Source: FEN-1279 sp964400285 (GTDB lineage: Bacteria; Bacteroidota; Ignavibacteria; Tepidaquicellales; Tepidaquicellaceae). From it: DNA of 64,000 nt. This document shows, one piece after another, positions 34,250 through 42,376 of the stretch. The stretch covers positions 124,001 to 188,000 of the forward strand of contig CAYNTK010000003.1 of the NCBI GenBank assembly GCA_964400285.1, given 5' to 3'. Each line of letters begins with the position of its first letter. Positions within the stretch are counted from its first letter, which is position 1. The notes beneath the pieces are model-generated. The model saw only the letters and a program-made list of their open reading frames with translations. It was not told the origin of the DNA and made no database searches. The position numbers and the translations under genes were made by a program.

Positions 34250-36928
34250 TTTCACCAGCACCATCTTTTTCGTATTTATCATTTTTCCATCAACAACTAA
34301 TTTATAGAAATATACCCCCGAAGAATAATTTGTTCCGTCAAATGTATATTTTATTATTCCCGGATTTAACATTGTATTTAAAGCAGTTGTAATTTCTCTA
34401 CCTGTTATGTCATAAATTTTCAGTGATACCAAACCTTGTTTCGGTAACGCAAATTCAATTGTAGTAGTCGGGTTAAAAGGGTTTGGATAGTTTTGTCTCA
34501 AATAATATTCAGTCGGTATTTGAATCCCTGACCATTCTGTACCAGTAAGAGGTGGTTTACTTATTTTATGTATATATCCACTTGTGCCAACTACAAAACC
34601 TGAATCAGCATTTGTCATAAAACATCCATAAGGAGTTGAACCTGAAGTATTATAAAGTAACCAGCTTACTCCTCCCGTAGTAGTTCTTCCGGCAAATCCA
34701 TTTGAACCAAAAATCCAACCACTGTTGAATGTAAAGAATTTCATTGTATATAAAGGAGCAGCAAACGGTTGCGGAACTGTATCGAATGTTGTTCCACCAT
34801 TCGTAGTTCTGCATAGTCTTGCAGCAGCCGTTCCACAGACATATCCTGAATCAGCATTAAAAAACTTAACTCCATATATATATCCACTTCCCATTGGTGT
34901 ATTGGTTAATACTGTCCAGTTAACACCTCCGTTTGTAGTCTTCATTAGTTTTGGTGTATAATTACCTACATATCCAGTATTTGCATTCACAAAGCTGGAT
35001 GCATAACCTCTTGTTTCACTTCCAATACCAGGTATTGAATCCCATGTTGAACCGCCATTTGTAGTTTTCCAAGCTCCGTTTGTTGCACCAGAAGACTGGA
35101 ACATATAACCTGTATTAGCATCTACAAATTCAATTCTTCTCAATGTATTAGTACCAAATGGTCCAGGAACTGAATCCCAGTTCAGTCCTGCGTTTGTGGT
35201 TTTTCGTAATGCTCCATTTGTTCCGCACATAAAACCAGTTGTATTATTTAACATCGCAATATCCTGAAAAGTAGATGTTGAACCAAAAGGTATTATTGTC
35301 CAGTTTGTTCCACCGTTTGTTGATCTTAATACTTGATCAAATGTTGTTCCCGCAGAACCCGGAGCACCGGTAACTATTACTATACCATTATTGTACTGCG
35401 CCCATACCCCGTATTTCAAACCAGGGCTAATAAATCTTGATAAACAAGAGAAATTTGCACCTGCATTTGTTGATTTTTGCATCAAGCCATAAGCTCCACC
35501 AACAAATATATTGTTTCCACTAACATCTAATGTATAATGCGTTGATGTCCATGGCATATTTGGGTCATTGAATGGCAAAACCGTCCAGTTCGTTCCATTA
35601 TTCGTTGTCTTATAAATTCCATACGAATCTCCAACGACATAAAAAGTAGGTGTACTTTGTGCCTGTCGGTTTATTTCAATATCATCAATAAAAATACCAT
35701 CTCCATTCTGGTCGCAGTGTTTAAATGCTATATAAACCTGTTGTCCTGCAAATGCATTTAAACTTGTAGCATATCTTTGATATGTTGTCGTAGTGGGATA
35801 ACCATTACCTTCGGCTAAATATAAAATTCTGGTTGTAAAACTTGTAAGATTCGAATCAGTTGTTGATACCCTTACACAAAGAGAATCCGGTGGAAAACCC
35901 ACATAAAATGGTCTTAGCCAAAAAACAAGTGAATCACCACTTTGAATAGACCACTTAGGAGTAATTAACCAATCTTCACCAAAACCTGTTGATTGCCAAG
36001 CACAAACTGCTGCTTGAGCTCCCGAATGAGGGAAAAGACCTATTTGCCAGACAACATTTCCAGAAACATTAATTGCTTGCCATCCAGTTGGCGGGAATGT
36101 GGGACTCTCGAAGCCTTCTGTATATGGAGTAGATGGTGGTGAAGTAGTAACAGATGAGAATAATTCATATAATGTAGATGTGTATGTTGTATTAACACCT
36201 GTCCAATTCAATCCTCCATTTGAAGTAAATCTAATATTTCCCGATGAACCACAAGCCATTCCAGTATTTATATCAATAAAATTTACATCATATATAGTAA
36301 AGGAAGTCCCTGTATATGAAGTAGCCCATGTTGTACCTCCATCAGAAGAATATTGTATATTCCCTAACGTAGTAGGTGCAAGTACATATCCTAATCCCGC
36401 AAAAATATTATATATAGTTGTCGTAATACCAGTTGTAAGTGTTGTCCAGTTTAAACCGGCATTAGTTGTTTTTAATACCGTACCAGAGCCTCCACCAATA
36501 TATCCTGTTGTACTATTTTCAAAATGAATACCATATAATGCATTAGTTGTCGGGGATGCAATTGAATCCCATGAAACTCCCGCATTCGTTGTCCTTGCAA
36601 TCCATCCACTCGATCCGCATACTATCCCTGTATTTAAATTGAAAAACCACCCACTATATAGTATTCTTCCTTGTCCATAATATGAACTCTGCCAACCACC
36701 GGCATTTGTATATATTGTCCAGTTTAGACCTGCATTAGTAGACTTCATAAATGTCCCTGCAAATCCACATGCATACCAATTATTTGCATCTATCATTTTA
36801 ACCCATCGAAGAGTATTACCCTGTGGTAGAGGATGTGACCATTTCCAATCTTGATTAACTTGGGCATCGAGATTTATTGCAAAAACAAAAAAATATAATA
36901 TCAAAATTGCTGTATAGATTTTTTTCAT
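34247..36928 (-). CDS. Large T9SS-secreted YCF48-like propeller protein with inserted choice-of-anchor J domain
   Basis: An 893-residue secreted protein with a signal peptide ending NLDAQ. Residues about 25-260 and 440-800 are repeats of the YCF48/BNR type (many TTNxGxxW motifs such as 'TTNAGLNWTTLT', 'STNGGTNWTIIP', 'TTNGGVNWTVLT'). Between them, about residues 268-428, lies a jelly-roll 'choice-of-anchor J' module: 'EGFESPTFPPTGWQAI', 'GFGEDWLITPKWSIQSGDSL', 'FAGQQVYIAFKHCDQNGDG', 'IFIDDIEI'. This interrupts the propeller. The C-terminal 85 residues are a T9SS sorting domain (LRQNYPNPFNPTTTIEFAL, SSGVYFYKLV, KKMVLVK). A probable surface adhesin or glycan-binding protein; no catalytic site seen. 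Confidence 0.83.
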   Translation of the reverse strand: MKKIYTAILILYFFVFAINLDAQVNQDWKWSHPLPQGNTLRWVKMIDANNWYACGFAGTFMKSTNAGLNWTIYTNAGGWQSSYYGQGRILYSGWFFNLNTGIVCGSSGWIARTTNAGVSWDSIASPTTNALYGIHFENSTTGYIGGGSGTVLKTTNAGLNWTTLTTGITTTIYNIFAGLGYVLAPTTLGNIQYSSDGGTTWATSYTGTSFTIYDVNFIDINTGMACGSSGNIRFTSNGGLNWTGVNTTYTSTLYELFSSVTTSPPSTPYTEGFESPTFPPTGWQAINVSGNVVWQIGLFPHSGAQAAVCAWQSTGFGEDWLITPKWSIQSGDSLVFWLRPFYVGFPPDSLCVRVSTTDSNLTSFTTRILYLAEGNGYPTTTTYQRYATSLNAFAGQQVYIAFKHCDQNGDGIFIDDIEINRQAQSTPTFYVVGDSYGIYKTTNNGTNWTVLPFNDPNMPWTSTHYTLDVSGNNIFVGGAYGLMQKSTNAGANFSCLSRFISPGLKYGVWAQYNNGIVIVTGAPGSAGTTFDQVLRSTNGGTNWTIIPFGSTSTFQDIAMLNNTTGFMCGTNGALRKTTNAGLNWDSVPGPFGTNTLRRIEFVDANTGYMFQSSGATNGAWKTTNGGSTWDSIPGIGSETRGYASSFVNANTGYVGNYTPKLMKTTNGGVNWTVLTNTPMGSGYIYGVKFFNADSGYVCGTAAARLCRTTNGGTTFDTVPQPFAAPLYTMKFFTFNSGWIFGSNGFAGRTTTGGVSWLLYNTSGSTPYGCFMTNADSGFVVGTSGYIHKISKPPLTGTEWSGIQIPTEYYLRQNYPNPFNPTTTIEFALPKQGLVSLKIYDITGREITTALNTMLNPGIIKYTFDGTNYSSGVYFYKLVVDGKMINTKKMVLVK

Positions 36929-37230
36929 AACATTTTTCCTTTCCTTTTATTTGATGTCTCTAATAAAATCAAGAAACTCATTCCGAATTTTTTAATTCTA
37001 TTAAAGATTAATTTATAAAACGTAATATTTTTTTTATTTAATATCTATATATTTTTTTATATATCTATTTTTAAAAATCTCAAACACTATTTTTTACAAC
37101 AAAATTTTCTCATTTTGATAATTTATATTCTCATTTTGAAACACTCATATTTTTTCTACCTTAATTTTTTCACCTAAATTGACCTTTTAAGGGCATAAAT
37201 ATTGCAGGAAAATACCTTTAGGGAGAGGAA
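36929..37230. other. Divergent intergenic region with spaced direct repeats
   Basis: About 300 bp without a gene between two divergent T9SS cargo genes. It holds two copies of TTCTCATTTTGA (37107-37118 and 37128-37139), 21 bp apart, and nearby AAACACT boxes (37082 and 37139 regions). These could be operators serving either or both genes. The rest is AT-rich and I see no other structure. Confidence 0.4.
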
Positions 37231-38945
37231 ATGAAAATTTCCAAAATAATATTATGTGTAAATTTAAAATAATATTTAAAATAATATTAGAAGGGAAAAA
37301 ATTACTTTTATCATTAGTATGTTTTATTTTTTTTACCTTTAATTTTACTTTCTCTCAATGGCAAAATGTAGGGAATGTCAATGGTGTGGGAAATTGGCCT
37401 TCTATTTTTGTTCTCAACCAAAACACAATTTTTATTGTCGGTGGAGTAACTGGACCTGTAATTTGGCGATCAACCAATGGAGGATTAAATTTTATTCAAT
37501 TACCAACAAACGGTCTTCCCTCATCTACTTCAAATCGCTTTCTCACCTGCGTTTGGGCAATAAGTGAAGACATTATTTTTGTTGGTGATGGAGCAACTAC
37601 AGGTAACGGACTTGTGAAAAACGCAAAAGTTTATAAAACTACCAATGCAGGAACTAATTGGATTACAGTTTTAAATTCAGGAACAAATGTATATGGTTTT
37701 ATAAATGGAGTTGTTATGTCAAGAACAAACCCTCTTCTGGGAGTTGTTAATTGCGACCCAAATGATAATAATGCAAAATTCAAAATGTGGAAAACAACAA
37801 ATGGACATTCTTCTTATACTTTGTATGAACCCGATGCTCCTAATTCCTGTGGAGCTCAAAATTCTGTTTTTTTAATTGACGAGAACTTCTATGGTTTTGG
37901 TTTAAACACTGCATCTGCTCGGGTTGCAATAACTTCCAATGGCGGAAGTAATTTTAGTTTTTACAATCTCGAAGGATACGGAGGTGATAATGGTTTCGTT
38001 TCAACAGTTGCATTTAGTAATGATAAACTAAACGGAATGGCAGCAACAAGTCAAACTTCAACTGCAATAGCTCGAACAACAAATGGAGGAGTTAATTGGT
38101 TTTCTCAAACTATCCCTTGCAGTATAACAGGACATTGCAATATAAAATGGGTACCCGAAACACCTGTTGCATATTTAGTGGTGTCTAATTCATCCCAAAC
38201 ACAATGTTTTAAAACAACTAATAATGGAGAAAATTGGATACAATATTCATTCCCTTCTGGTTCTGCAGATATTACACATATTGATCTATTATACAACACT
38301 TTATTAGAAACAGAAAACGAAGCTCACATTTTTGCAACATCAAAAACAGGGATTGTCTATACTCTTCGAGAAATTCCTATGCCTGTAAAATTAACTTCAT
38401 TTACATTTTTTGTTTCAGGAAGAGATGCATCTCTTAAATGGGCAACATCGGAAGAGCTTAATAATTTGGGTTTTGAAGTATATAGAACAATTTATAATGA
38501 AAATCTCTGGCTAAAGCTCGGTTTTATTCAAGGAAACGGGACTAAAAATACTACGTCTTTTTATAGCTTTGTAGATAAAAACCTCAATACAGGTAAATAC
38601 AATTACCGATTGAAACAGATTGATTATAATGGGAACTACGAATATTTTAATCTTTATGAAACTGTTGAAATTTTATCTCCTATTAAATTCAATCTTTCAC
38701 AAAATTACCCGAATCCGTTTAATCCTTCTACTAAAATATCATATTCAACTCCTGAATTCGGTTTTGTAACTTTAAAAATTTATGATATTTCAGGAAAAGA
38801 AATAAAAACCCTTGTTAATGAATATAAAAATCCGGGATATTATGATGTTACTTTCAAAAACGAAAATCTTTCTACTGGAGTTTATTTTTATAAATTAAAT
38901 ATAAATAATTTTTCATCTGTAAAAAAAATGTTTCTCATCAAATAA
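37231..38945 (+). CDS. T9SS-secreted YCF48-like propeller protein; start region altered (main frame from 37254)
   Basis: The main frame opens at ATG 37254 and gives 563 residues; the feature start includes ATG 37231, which has the better ribosome site (GGGAGAGGAA directly before it) but reads only 13 codons before a stop. A hydrophobic signal (LLLSLVCFIFFTFNFTFSQ) is followed by YCF48-like repeats ('STNGGLNFIQL', 'TTNAGTNWITVL', 'TTNGGVNWFSQT', 'TTNNGENWIQY'), a beta-sandwich stretch ('LTSFTFFVSGRDASLKWAT'), and a T9SS sorting domain ('LSQNYPNPFNPSTKISYST', end 'KKMFLIK'). Three AAAATAATATT copies (37243, 37266, 37278) explain how the start could have shifted frame. Confidence 0.8.
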
Positions 38946-38951
38946 AAAATA

Positions 38952-39004
38952 TTTTAGTTTGTTAAACTAAAAACCCCTGTCGGGTAAACCGCAGGGTTTT
39001 TTAT
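38952..39004 (+). terminator. Double hairpin terminator
   Basis: TTTTAGTTT/AAACTAAAA (38952-38972) forms a 9-bp stem with a 3-nt loop; directly after it AAACCCCTG pairs with CAGGGTTTT (38972-39000) with one bulged C, followed by TTTT. Confidence 0.75.
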
Positions 39005-39084
39005 TGCAACAATTCTGAAATTATTTATCCATTTAATCAGTTTAATTTAGCTATTAAATATTTATTTTATTATAAATATTATTA

Positions 39085-40110
39085 TTGAAAAAATTTTGCT
39101 ACATATTATTTTTTATATCAAATTTTTCCTTTGCAGATACAACTAAAGTTTTATTCATAGGTAATAGTTATACTTATGCAAACGATCTCCCCTCTCTTTT
39201 TGAAAACCTTTCAGCTTCAGGAGGAAAAATCGTATATACAGAAATGCAGGCTCCCGGTGGCTATACGCTGGAAAACCATCTCAATACTTCTGAAACTCTA
39301 AATGCAATAAAAAAAGGGTTTTGGAATTTCGTGATACTTCAGGAACAAAGCCAAACTCCCGTTATTGAATATTTAAGATACTATAAGATGTATCCCTCAG
39401 CACAAAAGCTTGACAGCATAATTATAACTCATAACCCAAATGCAATAACTGTTTTCTATATGACTTGGGGTAGAAAAAATGGCGGGCAGCAATGTATTGA
39501 CACTTTCTGTAGCCCCGTTTTTTTAAGCTTTTTTCATATGCAGGATTCTTTAAAATCCTCTTACTCGATGATTTCTAATATTCTAACTGCTTTACTTGTT
39601 CCTGTAGGTGAAGCTTGGAGAACAGCAAGGTTAATTAAACCTTACATAAATCTTTGGGATATCGACAACAGCCACCCAACTCTTGATGGTTCATATCTTG
39701 CGGCTTGTGTTTTTTATTCAAAAATCTTTAATCAATCCCCTTTTGGCCTCCAATACTATGGAGGTTTACCCGATACCTCTGCACTATTCTACCAACAATG
39801 TGCTTGGCAAACAGTAGAAATTAATTATAACTATAAAATTATTTCAGATGAATTTGAATTGTTTCAGAATTATCCAAATCCATTTAATCACTCTACAATT
39901 ATAAAATTTAGTCTTCCAAAATCTTCATTTGTTAATCTGAAAATTTATAATATACTCGGAATGGAAATAACGACATTAATAAATAATAAATTACAACCTG
40001 GGATTCACTTAATCCCATTTTACAATAACTTAATTCCTTCGGGTATTTATTTCTACCAAATCCAAACAGAAAATTCCTCTAAAACCAAAAAGCTCATAAT
40101 TCTCAAATAA
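39085..40110 (+). CDS. T9SS-secreted SGNH-hydrolase-like protein
   Basis: A 341-residue exported protein. TTG at 39085 begins a signal peptide directly (KKFCYILFFISNFSFAD); no ATG is available. The mature domain has SGNH features: block I 'VLFIGNSYTYANDLP' (Ser in GNS), 'FVILQEQSQTP' and the catalytic 'DNSHPTLDGSYLAA' (Asp-x-x-His). SGNH enzymes are esterases/acetylhydrolases for sugars or lipids, and the substrate here is unknown. The last 80 residues are a T9SS sorting domain in which 'FQNYPNPFNHSTIIKFSL' has His instead of Pro in the usual NPFNP; the end is 'TKKLIILK'. Expected at the surface or in the medium. Confidence 0.78.
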   Translation: MKKFCYILFFISNFSFADTTKVLFIGNSYTYANDLPSLFENLSASGGKIVYTEMQAPGGYTLENHLNTSETLNAIKKGFWNFVILQEQSQTPVIEYLRYYKMYPSAQKLDSIIITHNPNAITVFYMTWGRKNGGQQCIDTFCSPVFLSFFHMQDSLKSSYSMISNILTALLVPVGEAWRTARLIKPYINLWDIDNSHPTLDGSYLAACVFYSKIFNQSPFGLQYYGGLPDTSALFYQQCAWQTVEINYNYKIISDEFELFQNYPNPFNHSTIIKFSLPKSSFVNLKIYNILGMEITTLINNKLQPGIHLIPFYNNLIPSGIYFYQIQTENSSKTKKLIILK

Positions 40111-40150
40111 CATTTTCTATATATCACAAATATTATATCTCAAGCTCCAA

Positions 40151-40178
40151 TTTAACATCTAACATTTAACATCTTAAA
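40151..40178. repeat. Four 7-nt tandem units, TTTAACA type
   Basis: TTTAACA, TCTAACA, TTTAACA and TCTTAAA are adjacent in the gap between the SGNH gene and icd. Confidence 0.55.
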
Positions 40179-40246
40179 AAGTGAATTTATATCTATGAAA
40201 TTATGTTACTTAAATTATAAATCGAATAAAATCAATAAAGAATTAT

Positions 40247-41686
40247 ATGTCACAAAAAACACCTATTACTGTTGCCTATGGCGATGGAATCGGTCCTGAA
40301 ATTATGGACGCAACATTAAGGATTATTGAAGCTGCGGGTGCACAAATCGAAAAGGAAGTTATCGAAATCGGAGAACAGGTTTATCTGAAAGGTAACTCAG
40401 CAGGAATTGCTCCTGAAGCTTGGAAATCTATTGAACGAACAAAAGTTTTTCTAAAAGCCCCGATTACTACCCCGCAAGGTGGAGGATATAAGAGCTTAAA
40501 CGTTGCAACAAGAAAACGCCTCGGACTTTATGCAAATATAAGACCTTGCTTATCGAGTCACCCTTTTATTCAAACAAAACATCCAGTCCTCGATGTAGTA
40601 ATCATCCGTGAAAATGAAGAAGATTTATATGCTGGAATTGAATATAGACAGACAAGACAAACTACACAAGGTCTGAAACTAATTTCTAAACCCGGTTCGG
40701 AAAGAATAATCCGTTATGCTTTTGAATACGCAAGAAACAACGGTAGAAGAAAAGTTACCTGTTTTATGAAAGATAATATTATGAAAATTACGGATGGATT
40801 ATTTCACAAACTTTATCACCAGATTGGAGAAGAATATCCTGACATTGAAAAAGAAAGTTGGATTATAGATGTTGGCTCTGCAAAGCTTGCTACCAAACCA
40901 GAACTCTTCGATGTTATCGTTCTCGAAAATCTTTATGGAGATATTCTTTCAGATGTAGTAGCCGAAATGTCTGGCTCAATTGGACTCGGTGGCTCTGCAA
41001 ATATCGGTGATGAATATGCTATGTTCGAAGCCATACACGGCTCTGCACCAAGAAGAGCAGGACAAAATATTGTTAATCCTACTGGTTTATTACTCGGAGC
41101 TGTCTTAATGCTTATCCACATTAAACAACACGATGTTGCTACAAAGGTTCATAATGCATGGCTGAAAACAATTGAAGATGGAATTCATACTTATGATATT
41201 TTCCGTGAAGGAGTCAGCAAACAAAAAGTTAAAACAAGTGAATTCGCTGATGCAATCATTGAAAGACTTGGGCAAAAACCAAATCAACTAAAAGCTGTTG
41301 ATTACCATCCAAGACAGGATAAAAAAATTACAACAAAAAAAGTTACCGCTACTAAAGAAGTTAAAGACCTCGTGGGAGTTGATGTATTTATTGACTGGAA
41401 TAACGGAAGTGCAGAAGATTTAGGAAAACTTTTAAGCAAAGTTGATTCTGGGGTACTAAAATTAACAGGTATAACAAATCGAGGGACAAAAGTCTGGCCT
41501 GATGGATTCGCAGGAACCTTCTGCACAGACCTTTGGAGATGTAGATATGAAAATTCGAAAAAAGAAGATATGGTAAAACATAACAATATTACGGAATTAT
41601 TAAATAAAATACACGACTCTGGATTTGATTTTGTCAAAACAGAAAACCTGTATAATTTCGACGGCAAACCAGGATATTCTCAATAG
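40247..41686 (+). CDS. icd: NADP-dependent isocitrate dehydrogenase
   Basis: Oxidative decarboxylation of isocitrate to 2-oxoglutarate in the TCA cycle. 479 residues, of the longer type with a C-terminal extra domain found in Thermus and Rickettsia (about residues 345-479, from 'KKVTATKEVKDLVGVDVFID' on). Motifs: 'VAYGDGIGPEIMDATLRII', 'KAPITTPQGGGYKSLNVATR', 'VIIRENEEDLYAGIEY', and the signature 'NLYGDILSDVVAEMSGSIGL', followed by 'FEAIHGSAPRRAGQNIVNPT'. sucD lies at 59928. Cofactor preference is inferred from family. Monocistronic. Confidence 0.93.
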   Translation: MSQKTPITVAYGDGIGPEIMDATLRIIEAAGAQIEKEVIEIGEQVYLKGNSAGIAPEAWKSIERTKVFLKAPITTPQGGGYKSLNVATRKRLGLYANIRPCLSSHPFIQTKHPVLDVVIIRENEEDLYAGIEYRQTRQTTQGLKLISKPGSERIIRYAFEYARNNGRRKVTCFMKDNIMKITDGLFHKLYHQIGEEYPDIEKESWIIDVGSAKLATKPELFDVIVLENLYGDILSDVVAEMSGSIGLGGSANIGDEYAMFEAIHGSAPRRAGQNIVNPTGLLLGAVLMLIHIKQHDVATKVHNAWLKTIEDGIHTYDIFREGVSKQKVKTSEFADAIIERLGQKPNQLKAVDYHPRQDKKITTKKVTATKEVKDLVGVDVFIDWNNGSAEDLGKLLSKVDSGVLKLTGITNRGTKVWPDGFAGTFCTDLWRCRYENSKKEDMVKHNNITELLNKIHDSGFDFVKTENLYNFDGKPGYSQ

Positions 41687-41822
41687 AATATTAAAGCTAA
41701 TAAATTTTATATGAACCCATTTACTTTAATTGTTAAGTTTATGGTTTTTTATTTAAAATAATTATAAAAAAAGTTTTATTTATATAAAATTTAAACGTTT
41801 TATAAAAATTTTAAAATTGCTA

Positions 41823-41851
41823 TTGACATTCAATTTTATTTACCTTATTTT
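41823..41851 (+). promoter_or_regulatory. Sigma-70-type promoter
   Basis: TTGACA (41823-41828), 17 bp, TATTTT (41846-41851). Near-consensus hexamers and ideal spacing; it points towards phhB, 246 bp downstream. Confidence 0.5.
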
Positions 41852-41867
41852 TATATGGTATTATTAG

Positions 41868-41935
41868 TGCTCTTTGAAATGATATTAAAAAAATAACTGG
41901 AAACAGCAATAAATTGTTTCCATTGCTAACGCGTT
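41868..41935 (+). promoter_or_regulatory. boxA-like element followed by a structured leader
   Basis: TGCTCTTTGAAA (41868-41879) matches the antitermination boxA consensus of rRNA leaders. It is followed by a hairpin GGAAAC/GTTTCC (41899-41921) and a competing pair AGCAAT/ATTGCT (41905-41910 with 41922-41927), then the palindrome AACGCGTT (41928-41935). No rRNA gene follows. The remaining 41687-42096 gap shows only the GCAACAAAACT repeat at 42013. Confidence 0.35.
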
Positions 41936-42012
41936 TCTAACGGAGTTGCTTGTTATTTCTTCTGTTTTATACTGCTCTTAATTTATGTTTAATTAATTAT
42001 TTATTTTCAAAA

Positions 42013-42041
42013 GCAACAAAACTGCAACAAAACTGCAACAA
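42013..42041. repeat. GCAACAAAACT tandem repeat, 2.6 copies
   Basis: Perfect 11-nt units at 42013-42023 and 42024-42034, plus a partial copy, 56 bp before phhB. Confidence 0.85.
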
Positions 42042-42096
42042 TTTCCGAATAATATATTGGATACATATAATTTTTAAATTTTAAAAAATATTCTAT

Positions 42097-42375
42097 ATGA
42101 CAAAACTGAAAGAAAATCAAATTATTGAAAAACTTAAATCACTCAACGGATGGTATATAGATAATAACTCTTTAAAAAAGAAATTTAAAACAAAAGCTTT
42201 TCCTCAAACATTAGGTTTGGTCACAGAAATCGGGGCTCTCTGTCAGCAATTTGACCATCACCCCGATTATTTGATTTTGAAATATTCAGAAATTGAGGTA
42301 TCTTTTTCGACTCACTCCGTCGGAGGATTAACTGACAAAGACTTTAATATTGCAAAACAAATTGATTTACTGTAA
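42097..42375 (+). CDS. phhB: Pterin-4a-carbinolamine dehydratase
   Basis: A 92-residue enzyme that dehydrates 4a-hydroxytetrahydropterin, recycling the cofactor of aromatic amino acid hydroxylases; it is also found in molybdopterin or folate contexts. Active-site signature: 'FDHHPDYLILKYSEIEVSF' with 'THSVGGLTDKDFNIAKQID'. Length is normal. The next gene, a TonB-dependent receptor, starts one base after its stop, so they are cotranscribed, an unexpected pairing. No phenylalanine hydroxylase gene is in the window. Confidence 0.93.
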   Translation: MTKLKENQIIEKLKSLNGWYIDNNSLKKKFKTKAFPQTLGLVTEIGALCQQFDHHPDYLILKYSEIEVSFSTHSVGGLTDKDFNIAKQIDLL

Positions 42376-42376
42376 A

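Noticed and set aside
37231..37272. A 13-residue leader peptide gene
   Set aside because: The repeat structure shows that the frame was shifted by local duplication; a truncated former start explains it better than a regulatory peptide.
41899..42041. Phage attachment site or integrase remnant
   Set aside because: No integrase frame, no tRNA gene and no long direct repeat were found; only short hairpins and an 11-nt tandem repeat.
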